Shown: positions 1 through 6,245, counted from the first letter of the stretch. The stretch is DNA of 9,146 nt from DATBFX01 sp036558305 (GCA_036558305.1 DATBFX010000573.1:1-9146), one strand, 5' to 3'. Notes: generated by a model not told the origin, from the sequence alone. Made by a program: numbers and translations.

Positions 1-414
1 GACCTCGCCCAGTCGCCCGGCTCGTGCATCGGCATCGGAGAGGAACTGGACAGGAAAGCCGGCGAGCGCGAGGATCGAGGCGTGGTTGAACGGGGCGCCG
101 CCACCGCCGTAGAGACCGACTCGGGTGACGGCGAGTGGCGCCGCGACGACGCGGTCCGTTTCGGCCAGCGGTGAGAGATTGACGCCGGCATCGGTTGCTG
201 CGCGGTGGACGTCCGCCGCGGTGATACCGCCGTCGAACCACGGGTCGAAGGCGCACGAGAGCGGGACGATGAAGCTGCCGCGCTCGATCGAGGTTGTTTC
301 GACGGCGACGAGGACGCGGGCACCGCTTCGGAGGAGCCGGTTGGCGAAGCGGTAGGCGGCGGCCCAATCGCCGTTTGTGACGACGGAATAGCCGACGGGT
401 GAGAACATGGGCAT
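1..414 (-). CDS. Partial protein of unknown function, possibly amidotransferase-like (C-terminus outside window)
   Basis: An open frame of 138 codons runs from an ATG at 414 to the window edge, so the 3' part is missing. The start is chosen because AAGGGA lies 4 nt upstream and the DNA beyond position 425 is a repeat element. A second in-frame ATG at 408 is possible. I do not recognise the family with certainty. Residues 1-50 show a segment rich in Ala, Arg and Leu (FANRLLRSGARVLVAVE) followed by GSFIVPL. Around residue 98 a beta-strand/Gly-rich/helix pattern begins (RVGLYGGGGAPFNHASILAL, then FLSDADARAG). This resembles the opening strand and loop of class I amidotransferase-like or BPL_N-like domains, and also domains found behind some M14 carboxypeptidases; this is a guess from pattern memory. 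No signal peptide is apparent. It lies downstream of the permease gene at 519-1412 in the same orientation, separated only by a repeat, so it is probably the last visible cistron of the transporter cluster. Confidence 0.72.
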   Translation of the reverse strand, partial: MPMFSPVGYSVVTNGDWAAAYRFANRLLRSGARVLVAVETTSIERGSFIVPLSCAFDPWFDGGITAADVHRAATDAGVNLSPLAETDRVVAAPLAVTRVGLYGGGGAPFNHASILALAGFPVQFLSDADARAGRLGEV

Positions 415-425
415 TTCGTCCCTTT

Positions 426-522
426 GTAGGGGCGGACCTCCGTGTCCGCCCTGTTTCCGAATGCGGCGTTGCGCTTCTGAGCCGGGCGGACAGCGCCCAG
501 AGGGCACCCGGTCCGCCCCTAC
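426..522. repeat. REP-doublet-like element 1 (GTAG ... CTAC)
   Basis: The left hairpin is GTAG followed by GGGCGGAC-N6-GTCCGCCC (426-451). The right hairpin (484-522) is GGGCGGAC-N19-GTCCGCCC ending in CTAC, and its enlarged loop contains a nested GCCC-AGA-GGGC stem. The 32-nt spacer resembles the 32-nt spacer of the element at 4263-4346 (shared AAyGCGGCGT core). GTAG next to an imperfect palindrome, in head-out doublets, is the known layout of REP/BIME/REPIN elements. The right end overlaps the stop codon of the DppC-type gene. The left end lies 11 nt before the start of the next gene, so the element fills that whole gap apart from the ribosome-binding site. Confidence 0.85.
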
Positions 523-1412
523 GAACGTTCCGCCGCGATCAAGTCCCGCAGGCCATCGCCGAGGAGGTTGAAACCGAGGACGGCGAGCATGAGGGCGAGA
601 CCGGGGAAGGTGACGACCCAGGGCGCTTCGCGCATGAAGTCGCGACCTTCGGCGAGCATGCCGCCGAGGGACGGGTTGGGCGGTTGGGTACCGAGACCGA
701 TGAAGGAGAGGGCGGCTTCGATTAGGATGGCGATGCCCATGCTGATCGAAGCCTGGACGACCAGCGGTCCCAGGCTGTTCGGCAGGATGTGACGGAGCAT
801 CACGCGCAGCGGTTTGGCGCCGATCGCGCGGGCCGCCTCGACGTACTCCTCGCCGCGAACGGTGATCACCGACCCGCGCAGCACCCGCGCCATGATCGGG
901 AAGTAGATCAGCGCCAGGGCGAGGATCGTCACGCTCTGTTTCGTGCCGAAGACGGCGATCAGGGTGATCGCCAGCAGGATCGCCGGGAACGACATCAGCA
1001 GGTCGAGGGGCCGCATGATCAGGTTGTCGACCAGGCTGCCGAAGTACCCGGCCAGCAACCCGAGCGGTGCCCCGATCGCGACCGCCGCCAGGACGGAGAC
1101 GACGCCGACCAGCATCGAGACCCGATAGCCGTAGAGGACGCGGGTGAAGACATCGCGGCCGAAGTTGTCGGTGCCGAAGATGTGGGCGGCGGTGGGGCGG
1201 CCGAGGATGTTGTCGAAGTCGCCGTAGTTCGGGTCGTAGCGGCCGATCACCGGCGCCAGAAGGGTCAGCGCCACCACGATCAGGAGGATCGCCAGGCCGA
1301 TCAGCGTCCGGTTGCTGCGCCGCAGCGTCAGCCACCAGGTGGGCCGGGCGGCGGTGCGCTCCGCCTGCGCCGCCAACGGCGCCGGGATCGGGACGGAAGG
1401 AGAGGCGCTCAT
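519..1412 (-). CDS. Peptide/nickel-type ABC transporter permease, DppC/OppC family
   Basis: Inner permease subunit of a peptide-class (Opp/Dpp) ABC importer, 297 residues, a normal length for the family. An OppC N-terminal-type region with a first membrane segment (about residues 36-56) is followed by the family block HIFGTDNFGRDVFTRVLYG (77-95). Four to five further hydrophobic segments follow. The EAA loop that docks the ATPase is at about 189-215 (EAARAIGAKPLRVMLRHILP). The C-terminus is the usual FNLLGDGLRDLI. The start at 1412 is preferred over an in-frame ATG at 1469 because that one lies inside the upstream DppB-type gene, whereas 1412 is 7 nt after that gene's stop, with a weak GGTGAG overlapping its end. 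Translational coupling is likely. The stop TAG is formed by the GTAG end of the adjacent repeat. Substrate cannot be read from the sequence; peptides are the default, and nickel, sugars or other solutes are possible in this family. Confidence 0.95.
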   Translation of the reverse strand: MSASPSVPIPAPLAAQAERTAARPTWWLTLRRSNRTLIGLAILLIVVALTLLAPVIGRYDPNYGDFDNILGRPTAAHIFGTDNFGRDVFTRVLYGYRVSMLVGVVSVLAAVAIGAPLGLLAGYFGSLVDNLIMRPLDLLMSFPAILLAITLIAVFGTKQSVTILALALIYFPIMARVLRGSVITVRGEEYVEAARAIGAKPLRVMLRHILPNSLGPLVVQASISMGIAILIEAALSFIGLGTQPPNPSLGGMLAEGRDFMREAPWVVTFPGLALMLAVLGFNLLGDGLRDLIAAERS

Positions 1413-1419
1413 CTCACGC

Positions 1420-2370
1420 TCACCGTCCGCTGTAGCGGACACGCGGATCGAGGACCGCGTAGAGCGCATCGGTGAAGATGTTGACCATCATGAAGGTAAA
1501 GGTGACCAGCAGCACCGCCCCCTGGATGACCGGGTAGTTGCGCTCCAGCACCGCGTTCAGGGTCAACCGGCCGACCCCCGGCAGCGAGAAGATCTGCTCG
1601 ATGATGACGGCGCCGCCAAGCACGTACCCGAGTTGCAACCCCATCACCGTCACGATCGGGATGGCCGAGTTTTTCAAGACGTGCCCGCCGACGACCGCCC
1701 GCTCCCGGAGCCCCTTCGCCCGCGCCGTCCTCACGTACGGCCGGTTCAGCACGTCGAGCACCGCCGCCCGCGTCGTCCGCGTTAGCACCGCCGCCAGATT
1801 GAGGGCCAGGGTAAACGCCGGCAGGAGCATATGGCTGATGTTTCCCCAGACCGACTCCCGCAGCGGGACGTAGCCGGACGACGGCAGCCAGCGCAGCACG
1901 AGCGACATCAAGAGGATCAGCATCACCCCGAGCCAGAAATCCGGGATGGAGATACCGACCAGTCCGAGCAAGGTCGCGCCGTGGTCGGCCGCCCCGCGCC
2001 GCGTCGCCGCCAGCACGCCGAGCGGGATCGCCATGATCGCCGACATCACCATCGAGAGGGCCGCGAGCTCCAGTGTGACCGGGAAGCGGGTCAGGATCTG
2101 GTGCGTGATCGGTTCGTGCGAGTTGTAGTCGAGTCCGAGATCGCCCCGGAGGACGTTGCCGAGCCAGTGGGCGTACTGGACGTAGACCGGATCGTCGAGT
2201 TTCAACTGCTTCCGCAGCACGGCCACGCTCTGCGGCGAAGCGCGCAGACCGAGGATCGCCGTCGCCGGATCGCCGGGGACGGCGCGCACGATGAAGAAGA
2301 CGATGATCGACATCCCCAGCATCGCCGGGATGGTGAGCAACAGCCGTCTCGCGACGTAGGCGAAGAGCAT
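1420..2370 (-). CDS. Peptide/nickel-type ABC transporter permease, DppB/OppB family
   Basis: The partner permease to the DppC-type subunit, 316 residues. Family features are the N-terminal segment MLFAYVARRLLLTIPAMLG leading into the first membrane helix (about 8-30), then VPGDPA (31-36). Helices lie near 100-122, 135-157, 180-197, 235-256 and 282-303. The EAA-type loop is at about 212-238 (YVRTARAKGLRERAVVGGHV, then LKNS). The C-terminus is YAVLDPRVRY. The frame is open a further 37 codons upstream, but that stretch translates the repeat at 2381-2422, so it is not credited. The ATG at 2370 fits the family N-terminus exactly. Its only visible Shine-Dalgarno candidate is GAGGG about 10 nt upstream, contributed by the edge of that repeat. 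The neighbouring 3' gene starts 7 nt after the stop. Confidence 0.95.
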   Translation of the reverse strand: MLFAYVARRLLLTIPAMLGMSIIVFFIVRAVPGDPATAILGLRASPQSVAVLRKQLKLDDPVYVQYAHWLGNVLRGDLGLDYNSHEPITHQILTRFPVTLELAALSMVMSAIMAIPLGVLAATRRGAADHGATLLGLVGISIPDFWLGVMLILLMSLVLRWLPSSGYVPLRESVWGNISHMLLPAFTLALNLAAVLTRTTRAAVLDVLNRPYVRTARAKGLRERAVVGGHVLKNSAIPIVTVMGLQLGYVLGGAVIIEQIFSLPGVGRLTLNAVLERNYPVIQGAVLLVTFTFMMVNIFTDALYAVLDPRVRYSGR

Positions 2371-2380
2371 TGCGGGAGAA

Positions 2381-2422
2381 CCCTCACCCCCGGCTCCTCT
2401 CCCGGTGCGCGGGAGAGGGGAG
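2381..2422 (+). repeat. 42-bp hairpin repeat, copy A of an inverted pair
   Basis: Begins CCCTCACCCCCGG and contains the 9-bp stem CCTCTCCCG-GTGCG-CGGGAGAGG. The reverse complement of 2514-2555 matches it at 40 of 42 positions, so the two copies could also pair over their full length. It lies 10 nt upstream of the DppB-type start codon, on the leader side, and appears to provide the only purine-rich patch available as a ribosome-binding site. Confidence 0.8.
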
Positions 2423-2467
2423 AGCGATGGGGGTGTCGTGATGGTACGGGATGATGTTAGCTCCGAC

Positions 2468-2491
2468 GGGCGCACGGCCATGCGCCCCTAC
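2468..2491 (-). repeat. Single REP-like hairpin with GTAG head and a different core
   Basis: On the minus strand it reads GTAG followed by GGGCGCA-TGGCCG-TGCGCCC, a 7-bp stem with a 6-nt loop. The layout matches the GTAG-headed hairpins at 426-522, 4263-4346 and 7081-7155, but the stem sequence differs and there is only one unit. It sits between repeat copies A and B in the gap separating binding protein 2 from the DppB-type permease. Confidence 0.65.
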
Positions 2492-2513
2492 GGTTGTCGC
2501 GCTGATGAAGACC

Positions 2514-2555
2514 CTCCCCTCTCCCGCGCACCGGGAGAGGGGTCGGGGGTGAGGG
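2514..2555 (-). repeat. 42-bp hairpin repeat, copy B of an inverted pair
   Basis: Minus-strand copy of the repeat at 2381-2422 with two differences. It has the same internal 9-bp stem and 5-nt loop, and begins 2 nt past the stop codon of binding protein 2. Transcribed with the cluster, it would form a strong GC-rich hairpin directly behind that gene. No T-run follows, so it is more likely an attenuator or 3'-end stabiliser than a classic intrinsic terminator. Confidence 0.8.
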
Positions 2556-2557
2556 TT

Positions 2558-4204
2558 TCATTCCGCCACGTACACCGGCTCCATCCGGATCTCCATCGAG
2601 GGAAGCGGCGTCATGCCGTAGACGTTGGCGCGGACCCAGTACTGCTGGAGTTCGTTGTCGATGGGGATGTAAGGGGCTTCCTCCTGCATGTACTCGATCA
2701 GGGATTTGTAGGCGGCTTTGCGTTTCTCGACGTCGGTCTCCTGGGCGAAGGCGTCGAGGAGTTGGTCCATCTTCGGATTGCCGTAGCCGGTGATGTTCCA
2801 GGGCGAGGTGGAGTAGAGGTCGGGGTAGATTTGGTGGAGCGGGTCGAGCGTCGTGCTGGTATAGCTGATGGTCGCGCTGTATTGCTTGCCGATCAGGCGC
2901 TGGATCCAGGTCGCCGAGTCGTAGTTCTGGATGTCCATCTGGATCCCGGCCTGTTGCAGTTGCTGTTGCAGCACCTGGGCCGCCTTGACCTGGGTCGGCA
3001 CCTGCGGCTGACCGTCGAAGGAGAATTTCAGCCCTTCGGCGCCGGCCTCCTTGAGGAGTTCCTTCGCCTTGTCGTAGTCGGGGCCGTCGGCGCGTATGTT
3101 GACGCCGGAGAAGTACGGGTTTCCCTCGTAGATCCCCTCCGTGGCCGTGACGGCCTGGTCGAAAAAGGCGACCTTGACGATCTGCGTGCGGTCGACGCAC
3201 CAGGCGATCGCCTGGCGGATGCGGACGTCGTCGAACGGCGGTTGGCCGCAGTTGAAGTAGATGAAGTCGGGCAGGTACGGTTTGCCGACCGTGACCTTGA
3301 TGTCCGATTCGTTCTTCAGTTCCTCGACCTTCTGCAGCGGCACCTGCATCACCCACTGCAGCTCGTTCGTCTGCAAGCCGGTCAAGCGGACGGTGTCCTC
3401 GGCGATCGCCTTGAAGATCACCTTGTCGAGGTAGGGGTGATCCGGGACGTGGTATTTGGCCCACTTCTCCAGGGTGATGTGATCGTCCTGCACCCATTCG
3501 GTCATGCGGAAGGGGCCGGTGCCGACCGGTTGCAGGCGCGGGTCCTGCGAGGTGATCGCCTTCTCGTTGACGATCTCCAGCGCCGCCGCGAGGTCGGCGA
3601 GGAACGACGCCCACGGGTGCTTGAGCAGGATGCGCACTTTGTAGTCGCCGTCCGTTTCGACCTTGTCGACCGCCGGGAAGTAGACGGCCATCGCCGCCCC
3701 GACCTTCGGATCGAAGAGCCGCTCGAAGGTGAAGGCGACATCCTTCGAGGTGAACGGCTCGTCGTTGTGGAAGGTCGCGTTGTCGACCAGATCGAGTTCC
3801 CAGGTCGTCGCGTCGATCTGGGTCCACGCTTTGGCGAGACCGGGGACGAAGTTGTAGTCGGCGTCGACGTAGACGAGCTTGTTGAAGATGTTCTGGTAGA
3901 CCTGCATCGAGGAGTAGAGCTCGGCAAACGCGGGGTCCATGTTCACCGGTTTGTCGATCGTCGCGGCGACGATGGCGCCGCCCGGTTGCGGCGGCGGATC
4001 GTCGAACCGCCTTGCCGCCACGGCCGGACCGTGAGCGGGCGCGGCAAGCCCTTCACGGATCGCCAGCCGCGTCCCGAGCGCCCCGCCGAACAACGCACCG
4101 CCGCCGAGGACACCCAGGCGGCGGACGAGATCGCGGCGGTTCATCTCGCCAGCGGCAAAGCCGTCGACAAGGTCGATCAGTGTGCGGTCGTGGGCAGCGC
4201 CCAT
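2558..4204 (-). CDS. ABC transporter substrate-binding protein 2, SBP_bac_5 (DppA/OppA-like) family
   Basis: Extracytoplasmic solute receptor of the peptide-class importer, 548 residues. The N-terminus carries a Tat-type signal: RR at 23-24 in NRRDLVRRLG, a Gly/Ala/Leu hydrophobic stretch to about 45, and an AAP cleavage-like site near 54-56. There is no lipobox cysteine. Family marks include FHNDEPFTSKDVAFTFERL (145-163), VGTGPF (227-232) and VRIRQAIAWCVDR (327-339). The start at 4204 is chosen over the upstream in-frame start because GAAGGGA lies 8 nt before it and the upstream stretch enters a repeat. The gene aligns without a single gap to binding protein 1 (4343-5989) with about 69.5% identity by hand count, so it is a tandem duplicate. 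It directly precedes the permease genes. Ligand unknown; peptides are likely by family. Confidence 0.95.
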   Translation of the reverse strand: MGAAHDRTLIDLVDGFAAGEMNRRDLVRRLGVLGGGALFGGALGTRLAIREGLAAPAHGPAVAARRFDDPPPQPGGAIVAATIDKPVNMDPAFAELYSSMQVYQNIFNKLVYVDADYNFVPGLAKAWTQIDATTWELDLVDNATFHNDEPFTSKDVAFTFERLFDPKVGAAMAVYFPAVDKVETDGDYKVRILLKHPWASFLADLAAALEIVNEKAITSQDPRLQPVGTGPFRMTEWVQDDHITLEKWAKYHVPDHPYLDKVIFKAIAEDTVRLTGLQTNELQWVMQVPLQKVEELKNESDIKVTVGKPYLPDFIYFNCGQPPFDDVRIRQAIAWCVDRTQIVKVAFFDQAVTATEGIYEGNPYFSGVNIRADGPDYDKAKELLKEAGAEGLKFSFDGQPQVPTQVKAAQVLQQQLQQAGIQMDIQNYDSATWIQRLIGKQYSATISYTSTTLDPLHQIYPDLYSTSPWNITGYGNPKMDQLLDAFAQETDVEKRKAAYKSLIEYMQEEAPYIPIDNELQQYWVRANVYGMTPLPSMEIRMEPVYVAE

Positions 4205-4233
4205 GATCGTTTCCCTTCTGACTCGTTGGGCTG

Positions 4234-4260
4234 CGGTCGGAGGCGCGTTTTCGCCGACCG
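4234..4260. other. Inverted repeat in the leader of binding protein 2
   Basis: CGGTCGG and CCGACCG are 7-bp arms separated by 13 nt, about 30 nt upstream of the start codon at 4204 and next to the repeat at 4263-4346. It could form a hairpin in the transcript leader or be an operator. No promoter hexamers are convincing here. Confidence 0.4.
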
Positions 4261-4262
4261 GT

Positions 4263-4346
4263 GTAGGGGCGGACACGGAGGTCCGCCCGGCTGCTCAACG
4301 CGGCGTGGCCCTCTGGAACCGGGCGGACACGGAGGTCCGCCCCTAC
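4263..4346. repeat. REP-doublet-like element 2 (GTAG ... CTAC)
   Basis: An 84-bp unit: GTAG, hairpin GGGCGGAC-ACGGAG-GTCCGCCC, a 32-nt spacer, a second identical hairpin in the same orientation, then CTAC. The outer tetranucleotides are inverted although the two hairpin loops are direct copies. It is the cleanest of the three copies in the window. Its right end forms the stop codon of binding protein 1. It lies between the two binding-protein genes, where its hairpins may trim expression of the downstream genes or protect the upstream message. Confidence 0.88.
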
Positions 4347-5989
4347 GACGCCACGTACACCGGCTCCATCCGGATCTCCATCGAGGGGAGCGGGGTCATG
4401 CCGTAGACGTTGGCGCGGACCCAGTACTGCTGGAGCTGGTTGTCGAGCGGGATCAGCGGCGCGTCCTCCTGATACTTCTGGATGACGGCCTTGTAGGCTT
4501 CCTTCCGCTTCTCGGGGTCGGTCTCCTGGGCGAAGGCGGTGATGAGGGTATCCATGTCCGGCGAGGCGTAGCCGGTGAAGTCCCACGGCGAGGTGGAGGT
4601 GAGGAGCGGGACGATGAACTGCGCCGGATCGATCGTGGCGCTCCAGTAGCTGATCGTTGCGTCGTAGACCTTGGTCGCGAAGCGGTCGAACCAGGTCGCC
4701 GAATCGACGTTCTTGATGTCCATCTGGATGCCGGCCTTCTGGAACTGCTGCTGGAGGACCTGGGCCGTCTTGACCTGGGTCGGGACCTGCGGTTGACCGT
4801 CGAGGGTGAATTTCAGACCCGCCGCACCGGCTTCCTCGAGGAGCGACTTCGCCTTGTCGTAGTCGGGACCCTCCGCCCAGATGTTGACGCTGCTGAAGTA
4901 GGGATTGCCGGAGTAGATCGGTTCGGTCGCCTGGTCGGCCTGACCGAAGAAGGCGACGTCGACGATCTGCTTGCGATCGATCGCCCAGGCGATCGCCTGG
5001 CGGACGCGCACGTCGTTGAACGGGGCTTTGGTGCAGTTGAGGAAGAAGTGATCCGGCAGGTACGGTTTGCCGACGGTCACCTTGATGTCCGTCTCGCTCT
5101 TCAGGTCTTCCACCTTCTGCAGCGGCACCTGCATCACCCACTGCATCTCGTTCGTTTGCAGACCGGTGAGACGGACGGTGTCGTCGGCGATCGCCTTGAA
5201 GATCACCTTGTCGAGGTAGGGGTGATCGGGAACGTGGTACTTCTCCCACTTTTCGAGGGTGATGTGGTCGTCTTGCACCCACTCGGTGAATTTGAAGGGA
5301 CCGGTGCCGACCGGTTCCAGTTTGGGGTCCTTGGTCTCGATTGCGGTCTTGTTGACGACCTCGAAGACGGAGCAGAGATCGGAGATGAACGAGCCGGATG
5401 GGTGCTTGAGGATGATGCGCGCCGTGTAGTCGTCGGGCGTTTCGACGTGGTCGACCGCCTGCAGGAAGATCGCGTTCGGCGCCGCCAGTTCGGGCGAGAG
5501 GACCCGCTCCATCGAGTAGGCGACGTCCTTCGAGGTGAACGGTTCGTCGTTGTGGAAAAAGACGTTCTGGAAGAGCTTGAACTCGTAGGTCGTCGGGTCG
5601 ACCTGGGACCAGGACTGCGCCAGACCGGGGATGACGTTGTAGTCGGCATCGACGTAGACGAGTTTGTTGAAGACGTTCTGGTAGACCTGCATCGAGGAGT
5701 AGAGTTGGGCGAAGGCCGGGTCCATGTTGACCGGCTTGTCGATGGTGGCGGCGACGACCGTCCCGCCCTTGACCGGAGCCGGGTCCTGGAAGCGCGCGGT
5801 GGCGGCGCGTCCCGTCCCGCTCGGCGCCGCCGCGGCACCCCGCGACGCGATCGCGGCCGCCAGCGGGCCGCCGAAGATGGCGCCCGCCCCGAGCGCACCC
5901 ATCCGCCGCACGAAGTCCCGCCGGTCCATCTCGCCCGCGGCGACGTTCTCGACCAACGACATCAGTTCCCGATCGCGCCGGTTCGCCAT
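4343..5989 (-). CDS. ABC transporter substrate-binding protein 1, SBP_bac_5 (DppA/OppA-like) family
   Basis: First gene of the cluster and paralog of the receptor at 2558-4204; also 548 residues. The start at 5989 has a strong GAGGAGG 5 nt upstream; a longer in-frame start at 6034 only translates a heptad repeat. A Tat-type leader is visible: RR at 23-24 in DRRDFVRRMG, hydrophobic Gly/Ala stretch 30-48, Ala-rich cleavage region near 52-55, and no lipobox cysteine. Family marks are FHNDEPFTSKDVAYSMERV (145-163), VGTGPF (227-232), VRVRQAIAWAIDR (327-339) and GNPYFSSVN (361-369). The C-terminal 29 residues up to YVA are identical to the paralog, then the two differ: Ser-TAG here, Glu-TGA there. 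The greatest differences from the paralog lie at 161-180, 201-220 and 451-460, which may reflect different ligands. Expected to pair with the DppB/DppC-type permeases. Confidence 0.95.
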   Translation of the reverse strand: MANRRDRELMSLVENVAAGEMDRRDFVRRMGALGAGAIFGGPLAAAIASRGAAAAPSGTGRAATARFQDPAPVKGGTVVAATIDKPVNMDPAFAQLYSSMQVYQNVFNKLVYVDADYNVIPGLAQSWSQVDPTTYEFKLFQNVFFHNDEPFTSKDVAYSMERVLSPELAAPNAIFLQAVDHVETPDDYTARIILKHPSGSFISDLCSVFEVVNKTAIETKDPKLEPVGTGPFKFTEWVQDDHITLEKWEKYHVPDHPYLDKVIFKAIADDTVRLTGLQTNEMQWVMQVPLQKVEDLKSETDIKVTVGKPYLPDHFFLNCTKAPFNDVRVRQAIAWAIDRKQIVDVAFFGQADQATEPIYSGNPYFSSVNIWAEGPDYDKAKSLLEEAGAAGLKFTLDGQPQVPTQVKTAQVLQQQFQKAGIQMDIKNVDSATWFDRFATKVYDATISYWSATIDPAQFIVPLLTSTSPWDFTGYASPDMDTLITAFAQETDPEKRKEAYKAVIQKYQEDAPLIPLDNQLQQYWVRANVYGMTPLPSMEIRMEPVYVAS

Positions 5990-5994
5990 GGTGC

Positions 5995-6001
5995 CCTCCT
6001 C
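5995..6001 (-). promoter_or_regulatory. Ribosome-binding site of binding protein 1
   Basis: GAGGAGG on the minus strand, 5 nt before the ATG at 5989. It is the best Shine-Dalgarno match in the window and decides the start against the upstream in-frame ATG at 6034. Confidence 0.85.
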
Positions 6002-6004
6002 AAC

Positions 6005-6080
6005 GAGTGGCAAGTGACGAGTGGCAAGTGGCAAGGGGCGGTGGGCTACTTGTCACTTGAAACTTGCAACTTGCTACTTT
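6005..6080. repeat. Inverted arrays of 7-bp repeats
   Basis: The left arm (6005-6035) is four heptads of the form RAGTGRC. The right arm (6046-6080) is five heptads ending in ACTTG or ACTTT, roughly the reverse complement. A 10-nt GC-rich loop separates them. The array starts 4 nt beyond the ribosome-binding site of binding protein 1, so it is probably transcribed as its 5' leader and could fold into a long imperfect hairpin. Confidence 0.75.
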
Positions 6081-6087
6081 CGCCCGA

Positions 6088-6124
6088 GTTACGCCAGTTG
6101 TAACGTGATCTCTCTCGCCGTAAC
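6088..6124. promoter_or_regulatory. Candidate operator: three GTTAC/GTAAC boxes
   Basis: GTTAC at 6088-6092 and GTAAC at 6100-6104 form an inverted repeat with a 7-nt spacer. Another GTAAC at 6120-6124 lies 20 bp, about two helical turns, from the second. The position is upstream of the transporter cluster and the divergent IclR-type gene. Binding by the IclR protein is inference. Confidence 0.35.
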
Positions 6125-6181
6125 ATGGTATGGGCAGCCGCCGAGCCTGTCAATGGCTTCCGTACCGCGTTGTGTCGGGTG

Positions 6182-6191
6182 GACACGTGTC
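6182..6191. promoter_or_regulatory. Perfect 10-bp palindrome, candidate operator
   Basis: GACACGTGTC reads the same on both strands. It lies 69 nt upstream of the IclR-type start and overlaps the second of two direct GTGTCGG repeats (6172-6178 and 6187-6193). Possible autoregulatory site; no direct evidence. Confidence 0.35.
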
Positions 6192-6224
6192 GGCTGTGTG
6201 ACCTTCGCACAACCCGCCAAACAC

Positions 6225-6245
6225 TGACGACTGACGACTGACGAC
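6225..6245. repeat. Tandem 7-bp repeat (TGACGAC x3)
   Basis: Three perfect copies of TGACGAC followed by a partial copy, ending 5 nt before the GGGAG ribosome-binding site (6251-6255) of the IclR-type gene. It has the same 7-bp period as the array at 6005-6080 but an unrelated sequence. Confidence 0.85.

Noticed and set aside
2371..2481. N-terminal extension of 37 residues on the DppB-type permease
   Set aside because: It is a translation of the intergenic hairpin repeats; the family N-terminus begins at the ATG at 2370.
2514..2555. Classic intrinsic terminator behind binding protein 2
   Set aside because: The hairpin is strong, but no run of T follows on the transcribed strand and co-oriented permease genes continue downstream, so it is listed as a repeat instead.
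4205..4276. Longer start for binding protein 2 at 4276
   Set aside because: It begins inside the repeat at 4263-4346. The inner ATG at 4204 has a ribosome-binding site and gives exactly the same length as the paralog.
5990..6034. Longer start for binding protein 1 at 6034
   Set aside because: The added 15 residues translate a heptad repeat, and the strong GAGGAGG site serves the ATG at 5989.
2405..6103. A 1232-codon open frame on the plus strand running antisense across both binding-protein genes
   Set aside because: It starts in a repeat, crosses both receptor genes and the repeat between them, and its protein shows an internal duplication that only mirrors the two paralogs. It is rich in Arg/Val/Asp/Gly/Leu without a recognisable domain. 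Minus-strand frames there match a known family along their full length.
6005..6245. Possible CRISPR array from the short tandem repeats
   Set aside because: Units are 7 bp and contiguous; there are no 25-40 bp repeats separated by unique spacers, and no cas genes.
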